A stretch of 20,826 nucleotides of DNA, taken from positions 1 to 20,826 of the forward strand of contig JAGDVW010000057.1 in the NCBI GenBank assembly GCA_023255835.1, written 5' to 3'. The stretch's first letter is position 1. Every line of letters starts with the position of its first letter. The stretch comes from Candidatus Acetothermia bacterium. GTDB lineage: Bacteria > Bipolaricaulota > Bipolaricaulia > Bipolaricaulales > Bipolaricaulaceae. Below, piece after piece: positions 1 through 7,938 of this stretch. The notes under the pieces were generated by a model. It was not told where the DNA came from and made no database searches. It saw only the letters and a list, made by a program, of their open reading frames with translations. Both the position numbers and the translations under genes were made by a program.

Positions 1-1664
1 GCCTCAGCCTTGAGGACCTCCTCGATGATCGGCTTCGCTTCAGCATATTGTTTGTTTTTCACATAGGCCTCGGCCAGTTTCAATTTCACGGTGAGGCTAC
101 CGGGTTGAAGTTCCAGGGCCTTTTGGAAGCAGTCGATGGCCCGGGCGTAAAGTTGCATGGCCATGGCGTTATCGCCGCGGCTCACCCAGCCGGCCACGAA
201 CTTCGGGTCGATCTCCAAAAGCTTGCTATATTGGGCCTCGGCTTGGACGTTTCGTCCGGCGGCCCGATAGTACTCCGCCAGCTGGTAAAGGACTTGAACG
301 TTCTTGGGGTCCAAAAGGAGCACGCGGTTGAAGAAAGCCTCATCGCCCTCGCCGGTCTCCATGAACTTGAGATATTGGGCGATGGCTTTATTTTTGAGGT
401 CGCTTTCCTTGGCTTTTAGGCTCTGCAATTCCGCTTCTTCAGCTTCGGTACGTTGCTCCTTTTTCTCCAGCTCCGTTCGCCGGCTCACCACCTCGGTATA
501 GAGCTCCTCGTAGATCCGGCCGATGTAGTAGGGAAGATGGTTATCCAGGGAATAGCCCTTTTCCTGGGCCTCGAGGAGCTTGGCCAACGCTGCCTCTTTA
601 TCCGAGGGGGAAACCAAAGCTGCGGCGATCACGGGATCGTTGACTTCGAGTTTCACCTTGTTTCTTTTCTCGTCGTACCAGGAGTTCCAACGGCGGGTGG
701 TTTCCTCCTGAACGTAGTCGGAGCGGACTTTGTCGCGAATCTCCGAAAAGTCCGGGATCACCGGGGGCTTGCGCTCCAAAAACCTCACGATGTGGTACCC
801 TTGGTCGTCCTGAACCAGGCGCACCTCCCCAGGATTAAGGGACCAGATGGCATCGGTAACGGTGGCCGAGAACGGGGAATCCGCGCGGCTGAAGAAGTCC
901 GTCTCCCCTCCTTTGTCCTTTGTGGCCGGATCCTCAGAATATTGGCGGGCCAAGGCGGCAAAATCCGCCCCAGGCGCCTGGGCCTTGCTCAAAAGCTCAT
1001 CGGCCAATTTCGCGTCTTTCACGAGGATATGAGCCACCTTTATCTTTTCCGGCTCGGTTTGGTATCGCGATTGGTTAGCGTTGAAATAGGCTTTTAGCTC
1101 TTCGTCGGTGGGCTCGATCGCCCCGACCACCGCGGCCTTGAGCTTCTCCTCCCTCAGCCTCTCCTCCTCGGATTGGCGCAAAAGTTTTTTGTATTCGTCG
1201 AGGGTGAGGTTTTGGGCCTGGAGGTAGAGCTTGAGAGCGTTCTCGTCGCCGCCCACCTGTTGAAGAACCTGGTTGTACCGTGTTTGTACGGCCTGGTCCA
1301 GCTCGGAGCTGGGGACTTGGATGCGAAGGCGGTTGGCCTCGTTACGGATGACCACTTGGCGGATCAAAGCCTCCGCGGCCTGGGCGTTGTACTGGAAGAG
1401 CCTGAAGGCCCCCTCCGTCCCCCGGAGGTAAGAGTCAAAATCCAGACCAAACATTTGGTAAAGCTGGCGGTAATAGGCGAGGACGTTTTGGAGGGCTTGG
1501 GAGAACTGGGCGCGGGTGAATTTCTGGCCCTCCACGACGAGGACGATCTCTTCAGCGCTGCCCTTTTGTGGAGGAGAGAAGCGTTGGAACGTGAAAAGGC
1601 CGATTCCTCCAGCGGCGAAGCCCACGACGATTGCCCAAATCACAGCCTTTTGCCAACGACTCAT
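1..1664 (-). CDS. PpiC/SurA-like peptidyl-prolyl isomerase with C-terminal TPRs (partial at its 3' end)
   Basis: Membrane-anchored folding catalyst, probably acting on exported proteins outside the cytoplasmic membrane. At least 554 residues are visible before the left window edge. Seen in order: an N-terminal hydrophobic segment (about residues 7-24) following MSRWQK, a SurA-N-like helical chaperone region (about 33-160), a PpiC/parvulin domain (about 203-297) with KVAHILVKDA, a KGGETDFFSR-like stretch and the closing GYHIVRF, a charged linker, and from about 435 tetratricopeptide repeats such as AIDCFQKALELQPGS. The ATG overlaps the stop of the upstream small membrane protein by four bases (ATGA), so translation is probably coupled. 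SurA/PrsA-class isomerases are known, but most lack a TPR tail. The TPR part probably recruits a partner, and this is inference. The true C-terminus lies outside the window. Family call is firm; the in vivo substrate is unknown. Confidence 0.85.
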   Translation of the reverse strand, partial: MSRWQKAVIWAIVVGFAAGGIGLFTFQRFSPPQKGSAEEIVLVVEGQKFTRAQFSQALQNVLAYYRQLYQMFGLDFDSYLRGTEGAFRLFQYNAQAAEALIRQVVIRNEANRLRIQVPSSELDQAVQTRYNQVLQQVGGDENALKLYLQAQNLTLDEYKKLLRQSEEERLREEKLKAAVVGAIEPTDEELKAYFNANQSRYQTEPEKIKVAHILVKDAKLADELLSKAQAPGADFAALARQYSEDPATKDKGGETDFFSRADSPFSATVTDAIWSLNPGEVRLVQDDQGYHIVRFLERKPPVIPDFSEIRDKVRSDYVQEETTRRWNSWYDEKRNKVKLEVNDPVIAAALVSPSDKEAALAKLLEAQEKGYSLDNHLPYYIGRIYEELYTEVVSRRTELEKKEQRTEAEEAELQSLKAKESDLKNKAIAQYLKFMETGEGDEAFFNRVLLLDPKNVQVLYQLAEYYRAAGRNVQAEAQYSKLLEIDPKFVAGWVSRGDNAMAMQLYARAIDCFQKALELQPGSLTVKLKLAEAYVKNKQYAEAKPIIEEVLKAE

Positions 1665-1867
1665 GGTTCAGGACCACCTCTTTTCCCTTCCCGAAGGAGG
1701 AGGCGCAACGCGGCCCATGCTCCCCCGGCCAGGCCCACCACCAGTCCCAAAAGTTGGCCGAGCCGGCCCCCATGGGCTCGGTCCCAAAGCCAACCCAGGC
1801 CGTAACCGAAAAACGCCCCTCCAGCGACGATAAATCCCACTTGGCCCAGGAGGGCCACGGCCCTCAA
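1661..1867 (-). CDS. small two-helix membrane protein, AtpZ/AtpI-like
   Basis: A 68-residue protein with two predicted membrane helices (about residues 5-28 and 38-58) separated by a short basic loop (LWDRAHGG). The GFIVAGGAFFGYGLGWLWDR pattern and second glycine-rich helix resemble the AtpZ/AtpI family (the F0F1-ATPase gene 1 type), which in other bacteria sits at the head of atp operons and is linked to c-ring assembly or Mg2+ uptake. No ATP synthase genes are visible here, so that role is only a family-based guess. The start used is TTG at 1867; an in-frame GTG at 1858 is an alternative preceded by GAGGG. The gene starts 16 bases after the spoVS stop and its stop overlaps the ATG of the PpiC gene. 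Confidence 0.6.
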   Translation of the reverse strand: MRAVALLGQVGFIVAGGAFFGYGLGWLWDRAHGGRLGQLLGLVVGLAGGAWAALRLLLREGKRGGPEP

Positions 1868-1883
1868 TACCCCGAGGGCCGAA

Positions 1884-2222
1884 TCAGATGTCCTTCCACT
1901 CCTCCTTGCTCTCAGGGACCTTCTCCCCCCGGCGGGCCCGCGGCCGAAGCGGAGGGACCGGGGTGCGTGAGCGCACTGTGAAGCGGATCCCCGTGCGAAC
2001 CTCGCCGTTCACCTCCACCTCCACGAAGGAGGGGACGAAGAAGAGGTCTATCCCGCTTGGGGCCACGTAGCCCCGGGCGATGGCGATGCATTTGACCGCC
2101 TGGTTCACGGCCTTGGGCCCGATGGCCTGGATCTCGGCCACGCCTTCCTCCCGGAAGGTGTTGGCCACTGCCCCGGCCGCCGCTGTAGCATCCGAAGTCG
2201 CCGCGATCTTAAGTACGTTCAC
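1884..2222 (-). CDS. spoVS: stage V sporulation protein S (SpoVS), extended C-terminus
   Basis: A 112-residue protein whose first 85 residues match the SpoVS family closely: MNVLKIAATS, then EIQAIGPKAVNQAVKCIAIA and RGYVAPSGIDL. SpoVS proteins are small Alba-like nucleic-acid-binding-type folds. In Bacillus the protein affects sporulation and septation, but it also occurs in many non-sporulating bacteria. The start is GTG at 2222, because an AGGAGG lies at 2233..2228 with a five-base spacer and the family normally begins M-x-VLK; an earlier in-frame GTG at 2228 would overlap that ribosome site. The usual family length is about 86 residues; here a proline- and charge-rich tail of about 27 residues follows. 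The gene directly follows rny, echoing the Bacillus rny-ymdB-spoVS neighbourhood, which suggests a shared role with RNA turnover (inference). Confidence 0.9.
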   Translation of the reverse strand: MNVLKIAATSDATAAAGAVANTFREEGVAEIQAIGPKAVNQAVKCIAIARGYVAPSGIDLFFVPSFVEVEVNGEVRTGIRFTVRSRTPVPPLRPRARRGEKVPESKEEWKDI

Positions 2223-2233
2223 AGCCACCTCCT

Positions 2234-3751
2234 TTACCGCGCCGTCTCCGTATACTGGGTTTGCCGGATGACGGTCACCTTTATCTCCCCTGGATACTGA
2301 AGCTCCTCCTCGATCCTCCGGGCAATATCATACGCGAGCTTCGCGGCCATTTCATCGGTGGTCTTCTCCGGCCGCACGATCACCCGCACCTCCCGGCCGG
2401 CCTGGAGGGCATAAGCCTCCTTCACATGCGGGTAAGACCGGGCCAATTTCTCCAGCTCCGAAAGCCTTTGGATGTAGCGTTCGTAGGCCTCGATGCGGGC
2501 ACCGGGACGGGCGGCGGAGAGGGCATCCGCGGCCTGGATGAGGACGGCCGTGACCGTGGCCGGCTCCACTTGACCGTGGTGGGCGGCGATGGCGTTCACG
2601 ATCGGCCAAGGCTCGCCGTAGCGCTTGGCCAAATCCGCGCCGATGAGGGCATGGGGCCCCTCCACCTCGTGGTCCAGGGCTTTCCCGATGTCGTGGAGGA
2701 GGCCGGCCCTTTTCGCCGGACGGGGATCGAGCCCGAGCTCCTCCGCCAGCATCCGGGCAATGAAGCTCACCTCCACCGCGTGCCGAAGCTGGTTTTGGCC
2801 GTAGCTTTGGCGGAAATGGAGGCGGCCGAGGAGCTGGATCAGCTCCGGAGGGAGGTCCACCCCCACCTCCATGGCCGCCTTCTCCCCCATCTCTCGGATC
2901 ACCGCCTCCACTTGATCCTTGGCCTTGCGCACCATCTCCTCGATCCGGGTGGGATGGATGCGGCCGTCCTCCAAAAGCCGCTCCAGGGCAATGCGGGCGA
3001 TCTCCCGGCGGATGGGATGGAACGAGGAAAGAACCACCACCTCGGGGGTATCGTCCACCAGGACCTCCACCCCGGTGAGGGCCTCGAAGGTGCGGATGTT
3101 GCGGCCATCGCGGCCGATGATCCGGCCTTTGTATTCGTCGCTGGGAAGGGGGACGGCGGTGACGGTGGACTCCTCCACATAATCCAGGGCCAGGCGCTGG
3201 ATGGCATCGGCGAGGATCCGGCGGGCGCGGCGCTCCGCTTCCTGTTTGGTGCGCCGCTCCACCTCCGCGATCTTTTTGGCGAAATACCTCTCGCTTTCCG
3301 CTTCCACCAGCTTGAGGAGGTAATCCCTGGCCTCCTCCTGGCTGAACCCGCTCAACTTCTCCAAAAGCTCGCGCTCCTCCGCCAGGAGCTTTTGCCCGGC
3401 CTCGATCAGTGCTTGGAGCTCCGCCTCCTCTCGGCGCAAGTTTTCCTCGAGGATTTCCAGATATTGGCGTTTTTTGCTCAACCGCTCTTCCCTTTGACGC
3501 AGCCTCTCCTCGGCGGCGTTGAGCTCCTCTTCCCGCTTGCGGATCCTCTCTTCTTCCTTTTCCCGGAGGGCCTGGATCTCCTTTTCCGCGGAAAGGATGG
3601 CCTCTTGGCGCAGGCGCTCCGCCTCACGCTTGGCTTCCTCCAGGATTTTTTGCGCCTGCTGGCGCCGCGGGCGGGAAAGGAGGAGGGGGAGGCTCACCCC
3701 CACCACAAACGCCAAAATGGCGATGAGGATCAGATCATAAACGTCGTACAT
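2234..3751 (-). CDS. rny: ribonuclease Y (endoribonuclease)
   Basis: Membrane-anchored endoribonuclease that initiates mRNA decay. The 505 residues show the complete family layout: an N-terminal membrane helix (about 5-27, LILIAILAFVVGVSL), a long highly charged coiled coil (about 28-165, rich in E, R, A and L), a KH domain starting near 207 with the GRIIGRDGRNIR motif, and an HD domain (about 318-415) with RHAVEVS, LLHDIGKALDHE, HALIGADLAKRYG and AAHHGQVEP supplying the metal-binding His and Asp. The length is normal (about 510-520 in other bacteria). The ATG lies six bases (GGAAAG, a plausible ribosome site) after the TAG of the RND gene, and spoVS follows closely. The identification is essentially certain. 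Confidence 0.98.
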   Translation of the reverse strand: MYDVYDLILIAILAFVVGVSLPLLLSRPRRQQAQKILEEAKREAERLRQEAILSAEKEIQALREKEEERIRKREEELNAAEERLRQREERLSKKRQYLEILEENLRREEAELQALIEAGQKLLAEERELLEKLSGFSQEEARDYLLKLVEAESERYFAKKIAEVERRTKQEAERRARRILADAIQRLALDYVEESTVTAVPLPSDEYKGRIIGRDGRNIRTFEALTGVEVLVDDTPEVVVLSSFHPIRREIARIALERLLEDGRIHPTRIEEMVRKAKDQVEAVIREMGEKAAMEVGVDLPPELIQLLGRLHFRQSYGQNQLRHAVEVSFIARMLAEELGLDPRPAKRAGLLHDIGKALDHEVEGPHALIGADLAKRYGEPWPIVNAIAAHHGQVEPATVTAVLIQAADALSAARPGARIEAYERYIQRLSELEKLARSYPHVKEAYALQAGREVRVIVRPEKTTDEMAAKLAYDIARRIEEELQYPGEIKVTVIRQTQYTETAR

Positions 3752-3757
3752 CTTTCC

Positions 3758-6496
3758 CTAAGCCACTTTAGTCCCTCGTTTGAGCTTTTGCAACTCGCTC
3801 ATGGCCGCCGGGAGGAAGAGGGCCGTCCAAAGCACGGTGAACCCAAGCCCAAGGAGGGCGGAGATCCCCAGGAAGCGAAGCCCCGGGGTTTGGGCCGCGA
3901 GGAGGGCCCCGAAGGAAGCCATGGTGGTGAGGCAGCTGCCCAAAATGGGCATGAGAACACCAGCAGCAGCCCAAGCCACGTCTTCCCGCTTTTCCCGGCC
4001 TTTTGCCCGTTCCTCCTCAAACCGATGCAAGAGGTACACCGCCCCATCGGCCCCGTATCCCACAAGGAGCGGGGAAATCACGATGTTCGTGAAATTGAAG
4101 CGGAGCTTGAGGGCGGCCATTCCGCCAAGCATGCAGACGTACCCCATGGCCAAAGGGGTTAAGGCCAAAAAAACCCGTCCCGGCCGCCTGAGATCCGCGA
4201 AGATCACGGCGAAGATCAAGAGGAGGGCTAATCCCGTGGTCAGGAAGAAGTCCCGCCGCATATACCGCTCCAAGGCCACCTGGATCTCGGGCGAGCCCAC
4301 GTAATCCAGGCCAAAGCTCTTAAGCCAGCTCAGGAAGTTTTGCAGATTCCGGCCTTCATACAGCTCCGGCCGGACTCGAACTTCGAGGATGTAGCCGCGA
4401 GAGATGCGGTATTGGGAGCGGATCTCCTGAGGAAGGAGGTTCATGATCTGGTCGATGAGCTGGTCCTCTGGGGGCAGGGCTTGGAGCTTTTGGGCGAAAG
4501 ATTTCAGGGTCTGAAAGTCCGCGGAGATGGCGGCCACGGTGGACTCGAGGGGCTTGGGATCCAAAGCGCCCATATCCTCCGCCAACGCGAAGAAATCGGA
4601 GGCCCGCTCAGAAAGAATTTTGGCCCGGCGCACCCGGCCCTGGAGGAGGGCCTGGAGCTCCACCAAGGAGAAACTGGCCGCGCTCTTCTCCACGGCGTCC
4701 ACCAAATCCGGCCATTCCCCAAGGAGTTGGGAAAGCTCAGCCAGACCTTTTTCGGCCGCGGAAAGGGGCAACTCCTGCACTTTGGCGGCTTCACCCAAAA
4801 GCTCTGTGGGCAAAAGGGATCGCGCGGAAACTACGGACTGGACCAAAGGATTGGCGCTGAGCTTTGTGGAGAGCTCTGCCAAATCTGAGGCCCGCTGGAC
4901 AAAAACCTGAAAACGGTCCCCGAGCCAGATTTCGCTTCCAAAGCTCTCCAAAATCTCGGTGAGCACCGCTCGCCCAGGGGTGGATGGCGCCAACTCCCCG
5001 GAGACGAACTTGAATTCCACCTTTGGGGCCCCGGCTAAGGCCAGCACCACTATCACTGAGCAAACAAAAATCACGCCCTTACTCAAAAAGAGGAGGCGGC
5101 GATACGGGGGGAAAAGGCGCTCAGGGGTGAGAAGGAGGCGCCCTTGCATGGCGGGGAACAATTTTCCCAAAAGCACCAAAAGCGCCGGCCCAAGGAGGAA
5201 GGCCGTAAAGAAGGAGATGAAGACGCCCAGGGACATGATGGCCCCGAGCTCCCAAAGGGCCCGGGTGCGGGAAAAAAGGAGGCAACAAAAAACAGCTGTA
5301 GTGGTGGCGGCCGCCACGAACGCAGCTTTCCCCTTCGTCCGCACAGCTTCCTCCACCGCCTTTCTTATCCCCAATCCCCCACGCCATGCCTCACTGAACC
5401 TCGACAAAAGGTGGATGGAATAGTCGATCCCCAACCCCAGGATCAAGGCCGGGATGAAGCTGGTGAGAAGGTTGAATCCGTGCACAGCGAGCTTGGCCCA
5501 CCCCAAGGTCAGCACCCCTGAAGCGAGGACCGGAAGGATCGCCAATATCGTGAGGACTGGATTCCCCAGGCTGAAGAAGGTCAAAACCAATACAACCACC
5601 GCGGAGATAAGGGTGACCCTGGCCATATCCCGGCGGATCACATCTTCCACCTCGGTGGAAACCACATATCCTCCGGTCAAGCCGGCCTCGATCCCCATTC
5701 CCTCGAGATCGGCGGCGCGGATGGCTCTGAGGAGTTCATCGCGCACGGCCCGATTGAACGCTTGGGAAGCGTAAACCGGCTGGGTGGGCCAAACCTGGAT
5801 CACGAGTTTTGTGAGGTCCGTGGAGAGGAGGGGTTGGCCCAGATCCTCGGTCACGACCCGGCTCTGGGCCCGCCGGAGAAGCTCGCTGGCCTCGGCCACC
5901 AAAACTTGGATCTCCGGCAACGCGGAAAAAGTGGCCAACGCCCCGCGGCCGGCCGCTACCACCTGGCCCAGGATTCGGTCCAGCTCCTCCGGATCCTCCG
6001 GCAAATTCTGCGGCCAAGAAAACCCTTCTTGCCCGGCAAGCTTGGCCACGCTCTCCTTGAGCTCGGAGACAATTTGGGCAAGCCTCTCCCGCTCCTCCGG
6101 ATACAGGGTGCGGAAGACGAGGAGCTCCGGAGGGAGGGGGACCTCGGTTCGTAGATAGTAGGAGGCACGGGCGATGAGGGTGGGATTGAGCTCGGCGATG
6201 ATCCGGTCGGCCGCAGAGAAAAGGAGGCGCGCCCTTTCCTTCAGATCCTCCGGGGGATTGCGCAGGGAAAGAAGGATCGCGGCCACGTCGGTCCCGCTGA
6301 GCTCAGCTTGGACGGACTCGTATTTCTCCACCAGGGGGTCTTCGGCCGGAAGGAGGTCCAGATAAGAGGTGCGGATCGGGAACTCCCGGATGTAGTAGAG
6401 TGCGGAACCGACCAAGATGGCGAAGGCGAAAAGGATTAAGAGGGGATGGGCGACGACAAACTTTCCAAGCCCAGTGAAAAAGGAGGGTTTGGGCAT
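3758..6496 (-). CDS. RND superfamily / MMPL-type transporter
   Basis: A 912-residue inner-membrane transporter of the RND superfamily (COG1033/MMPL, Patched-like exporters of lipids or hydrophobic compounds). The architecture is two pseudo-repeats: a first helix at about 12-32, a large extracytoplasmic domain (about 45-285), a helix bundle (about 290-460) containing LGLGIDYSIHLLSRF, another helix near 470-490, a second soluble domain (about 495-755) and a second bundle (about 755-905) with YGADGAVYLLHRF. The Asp in GLGIDY and the Asp in GADG correspond to residues proposed in proton relay. No TolC- or membrane-fusion-type partner is seen nearby, which fits the stand-alone MMPL subgroup. It is embedded between nusA and rny with gaps of six bases each, an unusual neighbourhood for a transporter. 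The substrate is unknown. Confidence 0.92.
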   Translation of the reverse strand: MPKPSFFTGLGKFVVAHPLLILFAFAILVGSALYYIREFPIRTSYLDLLPAEDPLVEKYESVQAELSGTDVAAILLSLRNPPEDLKERARLLFSAADRIIAELNPTLIARASYYLRTEVPLPPELLVFRTLYPEERERLAQIVSELKESVAKLAGQEGFSWPQNLPEDPEELDRILGQVVAAGRGALATFSALPEIQVLVAEASELLRRAQSRVVTEDLGQPLLSTDLTKLVIQVWPTQPVYASQAFNRAVRDELLRAIRAADLEGMGIEAGLTGGYVVSTEVEDVIRRDMARVTLISAVVVLVLTFFSLGNPVLTILAILPVLASGVLTLGWAKLAVHGFNLLTSFIPALILGLGIDYSIHLLSRFSEAWRGGLGIRKAVEEAVRTKGKAAFVAAATTTAVFCCLLFSRTRALWELGAIMSLGVFISFFTAFLLGPALLVLLGKLFPAMQGRLLLTPERLFPPYRRLLFLSKGVIFVCSVIVVLALAGAPKVEFKFVSGELAPSTPGRAVLTEILESFGSEIWLGDRFQVFVQRASDLAELSTKLSANPLVQSVVSARSLLPTELLGEAAKVQELPLSAAEKGLAELSQLLGEWPDLVDAVEKSAASFSLVELQALLQGRVRRAKILSERASDFFALAEDMGALDPKPLESTVAAISADFQTLKSFAQKLQALPPEDQLIDQIMNLLPQEIRSQYRISRGYILEVRVRPELYEGRNLQNFLSWLKSFGLDYVGSPEIQVALERYMRRDFFLTTGLALLLIFAVIFADLRRPGRVFLALTPLAMGYVCMLGGMAALKLRFNFTNIVISPLLVGYGADGAVYLLHRFEEERAKGREKREDVAWAAAGVLMPILGSCLTTMASFGALLAAQTPGLRFLGISALLGLGFTVLWTALFLPAAMSELQKLKRGTKVA

Positions 6497-6502
6497 AAAC
6501 GC

Positions 6503-7444
6503 TCAGCGTTTGGACTCTTCGCCGGAAGGGGTGCGGATGGTGATGTCGTAACCGCTGAGGCGGGCGGCCAGGGCCACGTTATGTCCCTCTCGACCGATGG
6601 CCAAGGAGACCTCATGTTCGGGGACGACCACCGTGGCTTTCTTCTCCTTTTCGTCGAGCTCGACCTCTAGAACGCTGGCCGGGGCCAAGGCCGCTTTGAT
6701 CACCTCGCGGGCATCCTCGCTGAACTTGATCACGTCTATTTTCTCGCCGGCGAGCTCCCGGCTCACAGCGCGGATGCGGCTCCCACCAGGGCCGATGCAG
6801 CTGCCCACCGGATCGATCCGCGGGTCAAGCCCGCGCACCAAAACCTTGGCCCGCACCCCCGGAACCCGCACCACCTTCACGATCTCCATCATCCCTTGCT
6901 CCAGCTCCGGGACCTCGAGCGTGAGGAGCTTGGCCAAGAAATCGGGATGGGCCCGGGAGAGGTAAACCTTCGGGTCGCCTTGGGTCTTCTCCACCTTGTA
7001 GAGGTAGGCCTTTATGCGGTTTCCGGGGATGTACCGTTCATTGGGGATGCGTTCCTCAGCGGGCATGAGGGCCTCGAGGTCTCCGAGATTGATCCACACA
7101 TCCCTCCCCTCGAAGCGGTGGACCGTGCCGTTGATGATCTCGCCCACGCGGGCGGAATACATCTCGTAAAGGGCTTCACGGCGCCGGCGCAGGATCTCCC
7201 GGCGGAAATATTCCTCGGCCCGGCGGGTGGCGATCCGCCCCAACTTGGAGAGGTCGAATTTCTGGCCGTTGACATAAACGTCGCCGGAGCGGCGGTCGAT
7301 CCTCACCATCGGGGGCTCGGTGCCCCCGAACTCCGCGAGGTAGGCGGCAGCGATGCCTTTCTCCATGGCCTCGTAGGCCGCCTCCCGATCGATCCCCCGC
7401 TCCCGGGCCATCTCCTCCAGCGCCTCGAGGAATTCGATGTTCAT
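6503..7444 (-). CDS. nusA: transcription termination/antitermination factor NusA (short form)
   Basis: RNA-polymerase-binding factor acting in pausing, termination and antitermination. The 313 residues comprise the N-terminal RNAP-binding domain (about 1-115, MNIEFLEALEEMARERGI onward), an S1 domain (about 117-185), KH1 with GSCIGPGGSRIRAVSREL (about 215-260) and KH2 with SLAIGREGHNVALAARLSGY (about 262-305). The protein ends shortly after KH2, so it lacks the acidic repeats found in Escherichia coli NusA, as in Gram-positive and Thermotoga forms. ATG lies three bases after the rimP stop with a GGGGAG ribosome site inside the rimP end. rimP-nusA is the classic pair, but infB does not follow here. 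The stop codon lies within a perfect 15-base palindrome (6497-6511). Confidence 0.97.
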   Translation of the reverse strand: MNIEFLEALEEMARERGIDREAAYEAMEKGIAAAYLAEFGGTEPPMVRIDRRSGDVYVNGQKFDLSKLGRIATRRAEEYFRREILRRRREALYEMYSARVGEIINGTVHRFEGRDVWINLGDLEALMPAEERIPNERYIPGNRIKAYLYKVEKTQGDPKVYLSRAHPDFLAKLLTLEVPELEQGMMEIVKVVRVPGVRAKVLVRGLDPRIDPVGSCIGPGGSRIRAVSRELAGEKIDVIKFSEDAREVIKAALAPASVLEVELDEKEKKATVVVPEHEVSLAIGREGHNVALAARLSGYDITIRTPSGEESKR

Positions 7445-7447
7445 AAT

Positions 7448-7900
7448 CTACTCCCCCTCGTACACCACCCAGGCCTGGGTCACCTGGTTCAGCGGGATTT
7501 CCACCCGGCCGCCCTTCCCCTCCACCACCGCCTTCCCTTCCCGCACCTCCACCAGCCGGCCCTCATAGCTTGGGCGCTCCATGCCCCGGACCCGGACGTG
7601 GATCCTTTTCCCCACCACGCGCTCGTAGTGCCAGGGCTCCCAAAGCCTCCGCTCCAGCCCCGGCGAGGAGACCTCCAAAACGTAGGAGGAGGGGATGGGG
7701 TCCGCAGCGTCGAGGAGATCGCTCAAGATCTCGCTGGCCCGGGCGCAATCCTCCACGGAGACCCCGCCGGGCCGGTCAATGTACACCGTAAGGCGAAGCT
7801 CCCGGCCATATTGGGCCAGCTCCCAGTGATAAAGCTCCACCCGGGCCAGCTCCGCGCCCTGACGGATGATCTCCTCGAGCCTTTCCCTCGGAACCCTCAT
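7448..7900 (-). CDS. rimP: ribosome maturation factor RimP
   Basis: Factor for 30S ribosomal subunit maturation. The 150 residues show the RimP pattern: an N-terminal domain with GRELRLTVYIDRPGGVSVED, then CARASEILSDLLDAADPIP, the signature YVLEVSSPGLERRLWEPWHYERVVGK, and a small C-terminal Sm-like domain (GRLVEVREGKAVVEG). The length is typical (about 150). It heads the long minus-strand operon, four bases before nusA. The ATG at 7900 lies only eight bases after a TATAAT element (7914..7909), and no good ribosome site precedes it, so its mRNA is probably leaderless. Confidence 0.95.
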   Translation of the reverse strand: MRVPRERLEEIIRQGAELARVELYHWELAQYGRELRLTVYIDRPGGVSVEDCARASEILSDLLDAADPIPSSYVLEVSSPGLERRLWEPWHYERVVGKRIHVRVRGMERPSYEGRLVEVREGKAVVEGKGGRVEIPLNQVTQAWVVYEGE

Positions 7901-7908
7901 GGTCCGCC

Positions 7909-7938
7909 ATTATACTAAGTCTTGGGGAACGGGCACAA
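7909..7938 (-). promoter_or_regulatory. promoter of the rimP-nusA operon (probably leaderless)
   Basis: On the minus strand a perfect TATAAT occupies 7914..7909, with TTGTGC at 7938..7933 as a possible -35 after an 18-base spacer. The -10 hexamer ends eight bases before the rimP ATG, placing the expected transcript start at or within two bases of the start codon. The same eight bases also contain a plus-strand -10 for the pseudouridine synthase. Confidence 0.65.
7911..7916 (+). promoter_or_regulatory. -10 element for the RluD-family gene
   Basis: TATACT at 7911-7916 (five of six bases of the -10 consensus) overlaps the minus-strand TATAAT of rimP. The -35 region (about 7888-7893, TCGGAA) is poor. 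A transcript from here would start near 7923 and give a short leader containing GGGGA (7924-7928) before the ATG at 7938. Confidence 0.5.

Noticed and set aside
48..1805. Several plus-strand open frames at the left end.
   Set aside because: They are antisense to the PpiC-TPR gene, whose minus-strand frame is open to the window edge and carries clear domain motifs.
2261..4162. Open frame of 633 codons on the plus strand.
   Set aside because: It lies antisense to rny and the RND gene, both certain, and its translation is rich in Gly, His and Leu without domains.
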